The notes: generated by a model from the letters alone, not told the origin. 64,000 nt of DNA from Rhizomys pruinosus (GCA_009823505.1 VZQC01000392.1:5420128-5484127); one strand, 5' to 3'; numbered from the stretch's first letter, positions 1-10,794 are shown. Program-made: numbers and translations.

Positions 1-1190
1 CTTAAGTAAACAATCATATCATCAGCAAAAAGGGACAGTTTATTACTTCCTCTTTTCCAAGTAGTACTCCTTTAATTTACTTTTTCTTGCCTTATTCCCT
101 AGCAAGTGTTTCAAGCACTATATTGAGAGGAGGAGTGTGACAGGGGGGCAGCCTTGCCGAGTTCCTACCGTTTAAAGGGAATGCTTCTGTCATTTCCCCT
201 TTTAGGATGATAATGGCTGTGGGTTTCCTGTATTTGGCTTTGATTACATTGAGGAATGATCGTCCCAGTCCATTCCCTCTAGGACTTTAAGCATGAAGGG
301 ATGGCTGGATTTTGTCAAAGGCTTTTCTGCATCAATTGAGAAGTGTGGTTTTTGTCTTTCAGTCCATTTAAATGTTGATGATATTTCTATTGATTTTCAT
401 ATGTTGACCATCCCTGCAGTCTCTGGATGAATCCAACTTGTCATGTGGATGATTTCTTCTTCATGTGGTTCTGTATCGGTTTGAAAGTATTTTGTTGAGA
501 ATTTATTATATCTGTGTTTATTAATGAGATGGGTCTTATTCCCTTTGTTGGTTGTGTCTTTGCCTGGTTTTGGTATTAGAGTGAATGCTGGATTCATAGA
601 AGGAATACTGGGAGAATTCCCTTGTTTGTATCCTTCTAAACAATTTGAGTAATAATGGTTTGTATTTCTTTTTGAAACGTTTTATAGAATTCTGCATGAA
701 ACCATCTGGGCCTGGCTTTTTTTAGTTGGGAGGTTTCTTGTTACATCTTCAATTTCTTCATATATTATGGTTCTATTTAAGCTGTTTGATCTCTTCTTGA
801 GCCTTGGTGATTCCAGGATTCAGATATTCAATCCATTTCTTCTAGGTTTCAAATTGTAGAGCATACATTTTTGAAGTATCCCATATGATTGTCTGGATCT
901 TTTCCTTATCTGTTGTTGATATTTTCCCCTTTCATCATGGATTTATTGATTTGGAGTTGTTCCTGTTTTTTGGTAACTGGGCTAAGTCTGTCTAATCTTG
1001 TTTTTTTTAAAAGAACCACTTTTGGATTCATTGTTTTGTATAGTTTTCTTTGTTTCTATTTCATTGATTTCTCTCCTGCTCTAATTTTTGTTATTTCGTT
1101 CCTGTATGTTGCGTTAAGGGTTCATTTGTTGTTGTCTTTTCAATGTTTTTAGCTGAATGTTAGATCATTTCACTGCGCTCTTTTCGTGTT

Positions 1191-1440
1191 CTTTCTTTTT
1201 TTTTTTTTTAATTTTTTATTTATTTCCGTATTTGTACAATGTACTGTCCATGCATCTGTGCACCCGTGTCGTGCATGCCGCGGAAGGTCAGAGAGAGGTC
1301 TCGGATTCCCCGGGAACTGGAGTTCTCCTGGATTGGAGTTTCAGTACGGTTCCAGCCGCCATGTGGGTGCTGGGAGATCAAACCCGGGTCCTCTGTAAAG
1401 AGCGGTCGGCGCTCTTAGCCGTAGGCCATCTCTCCAGCCC
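1191..1440 (-). mobile_element. B2-type SINE, antisense, inside L1
   Basis: Starts with a T-run (the complement of the A-tail) and ends with the complement of the conserved B2 head at 'ggccatctctccagccc'. The L1 sequence resumes at 1441. Flanking 'ctcttttcgtgtt' and 'ctcttctgttttt' look like a degraded target-site duplication. The same insertion is present at 14130-14390 in the second copy of this block. Confidence 0.92.
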
Positions 1441-3080
1441 TCTTCTGTTTTTCTAATGTAGGCACCCAGGCCTATAAAGCAGCCACTCTTAGACTGCTTT
1501 TAAGGTATCCCATAGGTTTTGTTGTGTTTGTATTATCATTGTCATTCAGTTCCAAAAGCTTTTATTTCTTTCTTTATCTGATCCTTGACCATTTCATCAA
1601 GGAGAGTGTTGTTTGCTCCATGTGTTTCGTGTAGATAGTAGGGCTGATCCTGAGTATTATATTGAGCTTTATTGCCTATGTTTTTGATAGAATGATGAAA
1701 GTTATTCAATCTCTTTTATTTTGTGGGAGGTTTTTTTTCGTGTCTGAGTACGTGGTCGATTTTGGAGGAATGTTTCTGTGGGTGCTGAGTAGAAAAGTGT
1801 ATTCTTGGTATTTGGGTGGAATATTGTAGACGTCTGTAGAGGTCCCTTTGATGATATCATATCATGTTAGTTCAGATGTCTCTGTTTATTCTTTGTCTGG
1901 TTGACCTGTCCCAAAGGGCTCAGTTGGGGTACGAAGTCCCCTACTATTAGTGAACTGGGGGTTAATCTGTGTTGAGGTCCTGGAGAATTGCCTTTATAAA
2001 GTTTTGATGCACCATAGTTTGGTGTATATATATTCATGATGTGAAGTCTTCATGGTCAATTGTTCCTTTGAAAAATATAATGGCCTTATTGTGTTTCTTC
2101 TGATTTCTTTTACTTTGAAGTATTGTCGTCTGGTGTTTAAAATAGCAACACCTGCTTTCTTTTTTGGTACCATTTGCTGTGGAAAATATTTTTTCCCACC
2201 TTTCACTTTCAGTGTGGTGCCTATCCTGAAAATAAATGTATTTCTTAGATACAGCATATAGATGGGTTTCTGTTTCCTAATCCAATCTCCAGTCTGTGGT
2301 CTTTTGATTGGGGAGTTTTAGTCCATAATATTTAAGGTTATAACTGAAAGATGTGTGTTTGCTTCCTTTCACCTTATTATCCTTGCATTTTTGGTCTAGT
2401 TTTCTTATCTATTTTGTTTTTTTTTTTTTTCATCTTTTATTAGACTTTGTTTTCTGGTGGCTTGGGGACTATGTTGCTGCCTTTTTCATCTGTCCTTTTG
2501 AATTGCTTCAAGGATTCTCTTTGGAAGGGTTGGCTTGCTTCCGGACCATGTATGTCTTTCATTAGTTTACTTTTATGGAAGATTGTTTGTCCTCACTCTC
2601 AACTATAATCAACATTTTGCTGGGTATAGTAATCTGGGTATTTGGCATCTAGTAAGCTTGCCCTTTAACACTGGGAATGCTTTGCCCATTGTTCTTCCTC
2701 CTGCTTTCAAATAGTATTGCAGCTGAAGAAGATCAGTATTTTTCTTATTATATTTTTTTTTTTTTGATTCCCTTATATGTTATACTTTTGTTCGATGTTT
2801 GTGTTTTACCGATAGCTTTTTGTTTGGAGGTTCAGTGACGTGGGTTCTTAACGTATGAGATAGCGGCATAGGAGCTTTTCTTTTCTGATCTTGTCTTTTT
2901 TGCTATTTTGCTTCTTTTTTTTTTTTTTTTTTTTGTTTTTGGGTTTTGTCTTTTTTTTAGTTTGTGGAAATTTTCATCTATATTCTGCTTGAAGTCTGAT
3001 CAATATCCATTCTGTGGTGATTCTTCTCCGTCCCTCTATTCTTATGATGCGTAGGTTTTGATCTTTCAGAGTAGTCCCAC

Positions 3081-3656
3081 TGTGGGCATGAACTTTGTGT
3101 TGTGGCTATGAAGCGAGAACTTGTTAAGACCTGTCCTGCAGGAGGTTCCAGTTATCTGATGTCTCTGTGGGGTTCCAGAGTTAGTCTGTAGCAGAAGATT
3201 CTGTATATTACAATGATTCTCGCCGTTGCACATATCGCTGTAAGGTTCCAAGGCCCTTCCCTTGAGGCATTGAGCAAAATGTCACACCTCTAGTTACCTG
3301 TTGCACAAACCAGAGCTCTGCAGCCCCCCAATTAGAACCAAGGTGGCTCATACCTCCCTTCTGCCTGCTCCCCACTTCCTTGCCCAGAGCACAGTAGACT
3401 TAAATATATAGATCTCACTGACAGAAAATAAACAGAGTTTCTTCCTCCCAGCCCTCCTTGTGTGAGTCTGCTCATTTTTCCTACGGGTGATCTCCTGTGG
3501 TTTTCCCTCCCCCCTTCTTTCAGGAGCAAAGCCTAGAGACTGTTGGCCTGCAGGCAGGAGACAAGTCCTGGAGCTGAGCCAAGAAGGGAAGGGCAGCGTG
3601 TGGAATGTGATCACATGTGACTCAAAGACACTGAACAAAGACAATGACACATGACA
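3081..3656 (+). mobile_element. Solo endogenous-retrovirus LTR inserted in L1
   Basis: A 576-bp block interrupts the minus-strand L1. It begins TGTGGGC and ends ATGACA, so it has the canonical TG...CA termini. It is flanked on both sides by the 6-bp duplication tcccac (3075-3080 and 3657-3662). A TATA-like 'taaatatata' (3401-3410) and a polyadenylation signal 'aataaac' (3427-3433) are both in plus orientation, which fixes the direction. No gag, pol or env sequence is present, so this is a solo LTR left by recombination. A 6-bp duplication is typical of class II (ERVK/IAP-like) elements. The exact family is not recognised. The second copy is 15989-16559. Confidence 0.8.
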
Positions 3657-4512
3657 TCCCACAATTCTTGGTTGTTCCACTTTCATGTACTTTAAAAATT
3701 TTTGTAACCTTTACTTGAGGTTTTTATTTGTTCTGTGTTATCTTCCAGATCTGATATCCTTTGTTCTGCTTCCTCCATTCTACTTCTGAGGCTTTTTCTG
3801 CTCCTTTCCTCTTGATTGTATGAGTGTTTGATTTCCTTTTTCATTTCATCTTGTGATTTCTTTATAGTATTTCCACTTACTTTTGGAGCTTCTCAATCTC
3901 TTCCTGTAGCTCTTTGCTTTGCTGGTTGGTTTTCTTTTTCAATATGGCATTTTTTCAGTGTTTCCACTGCCTTCTGGAGTTTGTCAATCTCTCTCTCTAG
4001 GTCCTTTTTGAGTTTCATTCTCTCTCCTTAGTTCTCTGACTTGTTCTTTAAATTCTTTGATTTCTTTTACTATGTCCACAATTGTTACTCTAAGATCTGT
4101 GTTCTGGGCCATCCCCAGGGGCATCCCACTGTAGGAATCTCCCACAGGGTTGGTAGAGCTTGGTGTGGAATTATCCTGCACCTTTCCCATGTTGTCCGTT
4201 TGTCGTGTCCCTGGCATGTGGGTTTCTGTATTCCAGTGAGAATCCTGAATGCCTCTTCACTGTGTTGAAGGCTTGCTTTGCTTGCCTCCTTCATATGCCT
4301 TCATTGTTTTTGTTTGTTTGTTTGTTTGATTTGTTTTTCTCCTCGCTTATGGAGTGTTGACTTGTCAAAGTTTTAGGCTTTCTATTGGAAGTCTAACTCA
4401 CTCTTCCCTTTCTGTTCTGAAGGTTCTCTAAAGAATCCACTTGGACACTGCCTCAGCAATTCCTGTGCTTCAGGTGGTCCTGGGAAATCCCCGATCTAAG
4501 CTCTGTGCACTC

Positions 4513-4587
4513 TTATGTAGGTTCTGGGGATTGAACTAGATTCTTGCAAGGCAAGCACTTTACTGATCGAACTATCTTCCCAGTCTT
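4513..4587 (-). mobile_element. B4/ID-like SINE fragment, antisense
   Basis: Short piece with the antisense tRNA-like SINE head: 'ctggggattgaac' (complement of a pol III B box) followed by 'ggcaagcactttactgatcgaactatcttcccag'-type sequence, as in rodent ID and B4 heads. It directly abuts the L1 5' end. Confidence 0.55.
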
Positions 4588-4960
4588 AATTCTAATTATT
4601 AGCCAAAATAATAATAATAATATTTACAGAAGTCATCTTAGTCAATGAATGGGTTTAAAGAGGAGATGAAATGGGAAGTCACGATAAATACCCCACACCA
4701 CGGAGGTTGAGACTCTCTCAATTTCTTTGAAGTCATGCTCAGATGCTTTTTTCCTTCATGGACTCTCTCACTTTTCTTCTTATACTGCATTTTTGTTTTA
4801 TTTGATCCCCTCCTCAAGAGTTTTTTTTAAATAAGGAGCATAAGGAAATAACTTTTTAAAGTCTTTATATTTAGATTTAGTGTCTATCTTAAAGTAATAT
4901 TTTCATTTTTGATAGCTGAGATAGATGTAAGTTGTAAATTGTAAGCATTTCCCTCAAAAT
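4588..4960. other. Single-copy AT-rich stretch
   Basis: Contains a short (ataat) run near 4607-4622. No gene or repeat family recognised. Nearly identical to 17511-17870, which is the matching stretch of the second block. Confidence 0.5.
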
Positions 4961-5120
4961 ATTTTTTTTGGGGGGAATAAGACTTGGGACAGGGTCTCAC
5001 TATATATCCCAGGCTACCCTCAAGTTAACTATGTACCATGGCCTTGAATTCATGGCAATCATCCTGCCTCATCCTCTTGCATGTTAGGATCATAGGTGTG
5101 ACCCACCACGCCAAGCTTTT
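4961..5120 (-). mobile_element. Old B1-like SINE, antisense
   Basis: Antisense 7SL-derived SINE: T/G-rich start, then 'gggacagggtctcactatatatcccaggct', then 'catgttaggatcataggtgtgacccaccacgcc'-type ending. Divergence from the young B1s in this window indicates an old copy. Confidence 0.75.
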
Positions 5121-5255
5121 CCCGCAGAACTTGGGATGAATTGTTCCTTTATTTCTGGTTAGCAGTATGCTTTTTCATCTTGTTTTCTAAGCAACTTCAC
5201 TTCTTAATAGCGTAAGGATTTTTGAAATGTCATCAAAATATATTTGGATGTGCAT

Positions 5256-5345
5256 AGTGACTGCTGTGGATGTAGATCAGTGTCAGATCATGTGCCCAGC
5301 ATTTGTGAGGCCCAGAGTTCAAGTCTCAGCATTGAAAAATATTGG
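5256..5345 (+). mobile_element. ID-like (tRNA-derived) SINE
   Basis: Sense ID/BC1-like core with an A-box-like 'tgtagatcagtgtcag', then 'catgtgcccagcat', then a B-box-like 'gagttcaagtctcag'. This is the order of an ID SINE head. It is diverged and is not a functional tRNA. Confidence 0.6.
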
Positions 5346-5498
5346 TTGGCTGTGTGTAATTTCTGTTCACTTTGCTTTTAAGTTGGCCAAACTTCTCAGT
5401 ATACACAATAATCTCTATGTCTCACAACCCAGTGCCCATTGTTTCTTTGATTATATGTTATATTTTATTTGATTATACTTAATTTCTGTTCTTTGGAC

Positions 5499-5500
<2 letters not shown>

Positions 5501-5548
<48 letters not shown>
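5501..5548. repeat. (TA)n microsatellite
   Basis: Uninterrupted TA dinucleotide run. The corresponding run at 18426-18474 has a different length and internal interruptions. Confidence 0.97.
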
Positions 5549-5549
<1 letters not shown>

Positions 5550-5661
5550 CTGGTCCTGTCTTCCAAAATTTTATAACGTCTCATAAAAAAGAGAAGCTGT
5601 CTCTATCTAACCATGGCAATTGTGTATTATTATTATTTAACCATCTTTTAAAATGGTAATC

Positions 5662-5845
5662 ATGCCAGGTATGGTGGTGCACACCTTTAATCCCAGCAGT
5701 CAGGAGGCAGAGGCAGGTGGATCTCTGTGAGTTCAAGGCCAGCCTGGTCTGCATAGTGAGTGCCAGGCCAGCTGAGACTAAAGGAAGGCCCTGTCTCAAA
5801 AAGACCAAAAAACAAAACAAACAAACACAACAAAAGACCAAAAAT
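5662..5845 (+). mobile_element. B1 SINE
   Basis: Sense B1: 'ggtatggtggtgcacacc', 'ggaggcagaggcaggtggat', 'caaggccagcctggtctg', 'ccctgtctcaaaaag', then an A-rich tail with CAAA motifs. The matching copy at 18586-18778 is full of 1-nt indels. Confidence 0.93.
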
Positions 5846-6029
5846 AACCGGTAATCACATTTAAAATTTTTCTTGTCCTTGGGTTTCTCTTACTTCATAG
5901 TAGCTGCGATGATCTCTCATCATTCAATTTTTTGATGCATCTTCAACATCCATTCAAATTTCTCTTAAAAACATCTGTGTGCATGTACATGTGTAGATGG
6001 AGAGGTATATCTTCCTCAGTTGTTTTCCA

Positions 6030-6240
6030 CCTTATTGTTTGAGACAAAGACTCTCACTGAATGAGAATCTGCTGGTTTGGCTAGACTGAGCTTCCAAGGT
6101 CTTCCTGTCTCTACCTCCCCAGAGCTGGGCTTGCAGACATACAACATGTGCCTAACTTTTACCTGGGTGTTGGGGATCAAACTGTTCCCTATGTTTGAGA
6201 TCAAACATTCTGGCAACTGAGCAATCTGTCCAACCCCTAA
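6030..6240 (-). mobile_element. B4-like composite SINE, antisense
   Basis: Antisense composite element: a B1-like half ('gagacaaagactctcactg', 'cttcctgtctctacctccc') followed by a tRNA-like half ('gtgttggggatcaaac', 'caactgagcaatctgtccaac'). That order fits an ID+B1 fusion SINE (B4/RSINE type). Confidence 0.6.
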
Positions 6241-6251
6241 AGAAACCATAA

Positions 6252-6680
6252 ACCTGGGTGTGGTGGAATGCACCTTTAATCCCAGCACTTGGGAGGCAAA
6301 GGCAGGAGGATCTCTGTGAGTTCAAGACCAGCCTGGTCTAAAGAGTGAGTTCCAGGGGCTGGAGAGATAGCCTAGCGGTTAAGCGCACCAACTGCTCTTG
6401 CAGAGGACCCGGGTTTGATCCCCAGCACCCACATGGTGGCTGAGAACCGTCTATAACTCCAATTCCAGGAGAACTCCAGTTTCAGGGGAATCCGAGACCC
6501 TCTTTCTGACCCCGCGGCATTGCACGCCATGGGTGCACAACCTCAGCAGACAGTACATTCATACACATAGGAAAATAAATAAATAAATTTAAAAAAATAT
6601 TAAAAAAAGAGTGAGTTCCAGTACATGCTTGGCGGTGTACAGGGGGACCATTTTAACTTCAAAAAGATCAGAAGAAAAAA
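6252..6680 (+). mobile_element. B1 SINE split by a B2 insertion
   Basis: Sense B1 whose left part (6252-6354) ends at 'agagtgagttcca' and whose right part resumes with the same 13 bases at 6608. The duplicated 13 bases are the target site of the B2 lying between them. The right part has a degraded end merging into a purine-rich tract. Confidence 0.88.
6355..6607 (+). mobile_element. B2 SINE nested in B1
   Basis: Sense B2: 'ggggctggagagatagccta' (A-box region), 'gggtttgatccccagc' (B-box region), ending 'cattcatacacataggaaaa' and a TAAA-rich tail. Flanked by the perfect duplication agagtgagttcca (6342-6354 and 6608-6620). The same nested pair is seen at 19297-19562. Confidence 0.93.
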
Positions 6681-6750
6681 GGAGAAGAAGAAGAGAGGAG
6701 GAGGAAGGAGGAGGAGGAAGGAGGAGGGAGGAGGCAGGAGGAACCTAGAA
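6663..6750. repeat. GGA/GAA-rich purine tract
   Basis: Low-complexity purine run (gaagaagaag, ggaggaggaag units) on the plus strand, followed by T-rich sequence to about 6800. A matching tract of different length is at 19615-19700. Confidence 0.9.
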
Positions 6751-6849
6751 ACATGTGTTTTTTTTTGCCTTCTGATTTTTATTTTTTTTTTTTTTTTCCT
6801 CCTATTCATATTGGGCTTAAAAAATTTTATTATTTTATTACTTTGTTTT

Positions 6850-7110
6850 TTTAATTTTCTTTTTATTTTAGTGTGTCATGATTATGTGCATGATAGAGTC
6901 TTTGTCTTGTTCTGCATGCAAGTCTGTGCACCCGTTGTCGTGCAACGCCGCGTGAGGCAGAAGAGGGTCTCGGATTCCCCTGGAACTGGAGTTCTCCTGG
7001 AATTGGAGCTTCAGACGGTTCTCAGCCGCCATGTGGGTGCTGGGGATCGAACCCGGGTCCTCTGTAAGAGCGGTCGGCGCTCTTAACCGCTAGGCCATCT
7101 CTCCAGCCCC
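6850..7110 (-). mobile_element. B2 SINE, antisense (first of tandem pair)
   Basis: Antisense B2 ending 'taggccatctctccagcccc'. It is immediately followed by a second antisense B2, so the two sit head to tail. The internal promoter boxes are recognisable ('ggggatcgaacccgggtcc' complement). Confidence 0.92.
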
Positions 7111-7326
7111 TATTTATTACTTTTTATGTGTATGAGTGTACTGTCTGCATGTAGGTTGGTGCACCTGTGTCGTGCAATGCTGCAGAGGTCAGAAGAGGGC
7201 ATCAGATTCCCCTGGAACTGGAGTTAAAGATGGTTCTTAGCTGCCATGTGGGTGCTGGGAATTGAACCTGGGTCCTCTGCAAGATCAGTCCATGCTCTTA
7301 ACCACTGAGCCATCTCTCCAGCCCCC
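7111..7326 (-). mobile_element. B2 SINE, antisense (second of tandem pair)
   Basis: Antisense B2 starting 'tatttattactttttatgtg' and ending 'gccatctctccagccccc'. It lacks the extra internal block ('gttctcctggaattggag') present in its neighbour, so two B2 subfamilies lie side by side. Confidence 0.92.
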
Positions 7327-7539
7327 GGAGTCTATCTTTTTATGATAATTGATTTCCTAAAATGTCTTGTGATCCTGAATATAAATATAAGAGTGATTTG
7401 AGTCATATAAGTAGCTTATATGACATCTACAGCTTTTAGGCTTCTCCCTTGAATGGGAGGCCTTATGTAGGGGTACTCAGAAAATGAATGGGTAGTTTTC
7501 TCCAGAGACTATAAACAAAGAAGAGGTATGTAAGTTAGT
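7327..7539. other. Single-copy stretch identical in both blocks
   Basis: No gene or repeat recognised. This stretch matches 20305-20519 essentially base for base, which is key evidence that blocks A and A' represent the same locus or a very recent duplication. Confidence 0.7.
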
Positions 7540-8107
7540 GTTGTGGTTTGAATGAGGTATCCCCTGTGAGCTCAAGTATCCTAATATCTGGTCAGTTATT
7601 GATGCTGTACAGGGAAATTTAGGATTTATAGCCTTACCGGAGGAAGGCACTTTGCTTAGGACAGGCTTTGAGAGTTAAAAGCCCCTTGGCTCATTTCCAG
7701 TCTCTCTTGAAGTGTGAGTACTCAGCTCTCTGCTCTGTCTGCCTCCTGCCCTTCCTCCCCTACCCTGATGGACTTTTATCCTTCTGGAACCATAAGTTCA
7801 ATAACCTCTTCATTCTGTAAGTTGCTTTGGTCATGATGTTTTAACACAGCAATAGAAAACATAACTAGGGGCTGGAGACACGGCCTAGTGGTCAAGAGCA
7901 CCGACTGCTCTTGCAGAGGACCCAGGTTCAATCCCCAGCACCCACATGGTGGCTGAGAGCAGTCTTGAACTCCCATTCCAGGGGAATCTGACACCCTCTT
8001 CTGACCTCTGAGGCATTGCACGACACAGGCGCACAAACCTACATGCAGACAGTACATTCATACACATAAAAAACTAAAAATTAAAAAAGAAAACATAACT
8101 AATACAG
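7540..8107 (+). mobile_element. URR1-like DNA transposon remnant, split by a B2
   Basis: Starts 'gttgtggtttgaatgag' and ends 'cataactaatacag', with the internal 'ggaaccataagttcaataa' and 'ttgctttggtcatgatg'. These fit the widespread rodent non-autonomous hAT repeat URR1. Family name is from memory of its consensus and is moderately sure. A B2 is inserted at 7868-8088. Confidence 0.55.
7868..8088 (+). mobile_element. B2 SINE nested in URR1-like repeat
   Basis: Sense B2 from 'ggggctggagacacggccta' to an A-rich tail, flanked by the 13-bp duplication gaaaacataacta. The internal B box reads 'aggttcaatccccag'. The matching copy at 20863-21095 carries many indels. Confidence 0.93.
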
Positions 8108-8553
8108 TTGGGGAACCTCCCATGGTCTCCAAATAGATTTTTGGAGATAGAATTTTATTCTGGAGTTAGAGTATTTTAGTTTGTTTCATTCCCATATAGT
8201 GCTAACTAGTTATGCTTTTTCTCCACATGGTCTAATTAAGGTAATCTATAATGACTGATTAAGCTCTTTCAGGCCCCATCTTCTACACTAACTACCCTTT
8301 CCAGGCATGCCTCCAACATTCCCAGAGAGAAGTTGTCAAGCTTTACCCTGAGTGCAGACAATGCTTCTGCTAATCTTTTAGGCTTCATGATTCTGGGTAC
8401 ACAGCAAGAGTCTGAAATTCTGTAGTTACTTCGCTGATTGTCATGACTCCTCTGCACGGGTTCTCTATCCCGTCAGCAGGACTGTTTTCGAAGTTTGTCT
8501 TTTAGACTGTGATTTTTCTCCACTGTTATTTTTTTCATTAAAAATATTTTTAT
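8108..8553. other. Single-copy stretch with an unexplained minus ORF
   Basis: No repeat recognised. Complement of 8269-8457 gives a 62-codon open frame. Its C-terminal half is preserved without change in the matching region 21290-21485. No protein family recognised. It may be chance, or part of an unrecognised old repeat. Confidence 0.3.
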
Positions 8554-8703
8554 AGCCGGGCATGGTGGTGCATGCCTTTAATCCTAGCACCTCGGAGACA
8601 GAGGCAGGTGGATCTTTGTGAGTTCAAGGCCAGCCTGGTCTACAGAGTGAGTTCCAGGCCAGCTGGAGCTATAGGGAGACCCTGTCTCAAAAGGATCCCA
8701 AAA
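8554..8703 (+). mobile_element. B1 SINE
   Basis: Sense B1 from 'gccgggcatggtggtgcatg' to 'ccctgtctcaaaagg'. Flanked by 'aaatatttttat' and 'aacatatttttat', a slightly decayed target duplication. Confidence 0.93.
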
Positions 8704-8844
8704 CATATTTTTATTAATTCGCTGAGAATTTCATGGAATATATTTTGATAATATTTACCTCTGGTCATCTCCCCAACTCTTACCAGATCTGCCCCCAGCT
8801 CTATACTCTCCTAATTTTCTGTCTTCTCTCTCTTTTTTTTTTTT

Positions 8845-8845
8845 N
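8845..8845. other. Single N, probable assembly join
   Basis: One ambiguous base inside a T-run. The similarity between blocks A and A' ends exactly here (its partner ends in the T-rich run near 21877-21912), so this looks like a contig join rather than an isolated uncalled base. Confidence 0.75.
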
Positions 8846-8859
8846 TTAAAATTAAATTC

Positions 8860-9017
8860 TTTTTTAAACAACTTTTATTTTTATGTTAAAATTATCTGTG
8901 TGAGGGGGAGGGAGGTGAGCATCGGAGCCTGTGGAGTTGGGGGTTTGGGGAACTGAAAGCGGGTCTTCTGCACGAACAATATTTTTGCTCTTAACCACTG
9001 AACATCTCTCCAGCCCT
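8860..9017 (-). mobile_element. B2/B3-like SINE, antisense, degraded
   Basis: Ends 'ctcttaaccactgaacatctctccagccc', the complement of a B2/B3 head. The middle part is poorly matched and carries indels. Confidence 0.6.
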
Positions 9018-9029
9018 GCCATATTAAAT

Positions 9030-9241
9030 TCATTTTTTTAAAAAAAATTTAATTATTTTTCATTTATGTGTATGATGTATTGCTTGCGTGTCTGAATTGT
9101 CAATGCTGAGAGACAGAAGAGAAGCAATGATCCCCGGAATTGGAGTTACAGAGGGTTGTTTGCCATTGCATGGGTACTGAGAACAAAAGCTAGGTTCTCT
9201 GCAAGAAAACCAGTGCTTACTGATGAGCCAGCGCTCCAGCC
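9030..9241 (-). mobile_element. B2 SINE, antisense, degraded
   Basis: Antisense B2 with 'catttatgtgtatgatgtat' at the tail end and 'gagccagcgctccagcc' at the head end. Many substitutions mean an old or error-laden copy. Confidence 0.75.
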
Positions 9242-9808
9242 TGCCATAATTTTCGTTATAACCTAAGGGACCTAACTCATTTTAGGGGACAACCACCTCA
9301 CTGGTATGACAGGAGAATTTGAACATTGTTATACCCTTTAATTTTTATTTAATAATTCAAAATGTAGAGTAAAACACAATCAGATCAAACAGAAAACTCA
9401 TTCTAACTCCTTATGACCCCAAAGGGAAAGTGTTCTCCTTCTCTCCTGCTTTATCTGTGCTCTAGCTGAATTCCTTTGAAATCTGTTTCCATTTTTAGAG
9501 GTTTTTGTGACTATAATTAAAATTCGAAGTAGCATAATTTTAGGATTTGTATTTGTCAACATTTGGGAATGTATTTTACATTCTGTTATGGAAATTTGAG
9601 ATACTGATATTTGGCTGTTTTCCAAAATTATTCATCTCCTTATCCCCTCTTTATTTCCCAAGATTTCACTTATTATATTATTAGTTTTAGGAATTTTAAT
9701 AGTACTTTATGCTTTTGCTTTCTTCAGTCTCTATTGAAATAAGTATTTTTGTCTATGAAATTTTGCTTTTCATTGTTTTATTTTTAGCTAATCAAGTTTA
9801 AAATATTT

Positions 9809-9810
<2 letters not shown>
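9242..9810. other. AT-rich stretch without recognised gene
   Basis: AT-rich sequence, no repeat family or coding signal recognised. The 75-codon complement frame at 9398-9625 has no recognisable motif. Confidence 0.4.

Positions 9811-9855
<45 letters not shown>
9811..9855. repeat. Poly-T run of about 45 bases
   Basis: Long T homopolymer immediately before an antisense SINE, probably the complement of its A-tail. The length is likely inexact given the homopolymer errors elsewhere in this region. Confidence 0.9.
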
Positions 9856-9857
<2 letters not shown>

Positions 9858-10135
9858 TTTCCTTATTTTTATTTGCTTATTTATATTTATTTATTTACTT
9901 ATTTTTATGTGTTTCATGTTCATTTGTATGAGTGCACATTGTGATGCAGGTACAAGCTGTAGTCTGGAGACCAACTCAGATGTCATTCCTCAGATGTCAT
10001 CCATTTTTTTGTTTGAGTCTCTTCCTGGTCTGGAATTTACTTGCCTGCTAGGTTACGCTGGCTGGGTAGTAAGCTTCCAGTTGTCTTGTTCCCCAGTGCT
10101 GGGATTTACAGCACTTGGGACACACACTAGACTTT
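9856..10135 (-). mobile_element. B4-like composite SINE, antisense
   Basis: Antisense: TTTA-rich start, then 'gtttgagtctcttcctggtctgg' and 'ttccccagtgctgggattac'. The latter is shared with B1/B4-type SINEs. Family assignment is approximate. Confidence 0.45.
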
Positions 10136-10794
10136 AAATTTCTTTTTTTTTTATATTGTGTATTTATGTTTTTAAGGGGATTCTACAATATAAGACAGTT
10201 GTTTTCAGATCACAATTCTGTTGCGCATTGACCATACATTATGTATTGGTGGGCTAGCATCCACAGATGAGGATACCAATGTGTTGTTTGTTTTTTTCTG
10301 GGACTGTGTTGTTTCACTCAGCATGATATCTTCGAGCTCCATCCATTTACGTGCAAAGTTCAAGGATGTCATAGTTTTCCTCACCACTGCATAGAAATCC
10401 ATTGTTGAATGTACCACATTTTCTCCATCACTTGTCAGTTGAGGGCACTTGGGTTGGTTCCACTCCTTGCTATTTTGAAGAACTGCAATAGACATGGCTG
10501 TGCATATATCTCTGCAGTAAGATGAGCCTTGTGGATACATACCCAGGAGTGTATGGCTGGGTAGGTGGCAAGTCCATTCCAAATCTTCCAAAGACTTCAT
10601 TTCCAATCTCATTCCAAATCGGCCAAGTGTTCGCCACATGTGCGTTTCCATAGTGGCCTGTTACGAGTTTAACATTTTCCACCAGCAGTGGATATGTAAA
10701 CTCGACATAGCCTTTCCCCACAACCTCTCCAACACTTGTATCATTTTTGTTTTCTTGATCCTACCAGTCTTATTGGAGTGAGATGAAAAATATC

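Larger units (their letters stand above)
1..4512 (-). mobile_element. L1 LINE, minus strand, cut by window start (block A)
   Basis: Rodent L1 retrotransposon read on the minus strand. The window opens inside ORF2 at the reverse-transcriptase F-A-D-D-M motif (about positions 10-40, complement) and runs leftwards in protein terms to ORF1 (about 3700-4300) and the 5' untranslated region. ORF1 N-terminal coiled-coil sequence is visible at 3984-4217 (complement), rich in E/K/R. The 5' edge at 4512 is the same 'gagtgcacagagc' start seen in the plus-strand L1 at 43106. Many 1-nt frameshifts break every frame, so it is not a working element as assembled. Some of the shifts look like sequencing error rather than decay. 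It is interrupted by a B2 (1191-1440) and a solo LTR (3081-3656). Confidence 0.93.

Noticed and set aside
6355..6430. tRNA-like pol III A and B boxes
   Set aside because: These belong to B2 and ID SINEs. No cloverleaf tRNA gene can be folded with a proper acceptor stem.
6625..7086. 153-codon plus-strand open frame
   Set aside because: It runs through a purine tract, T-rich sequence and an antisense B2, and is open by composition. The equivalent frame is broken in the second copy.
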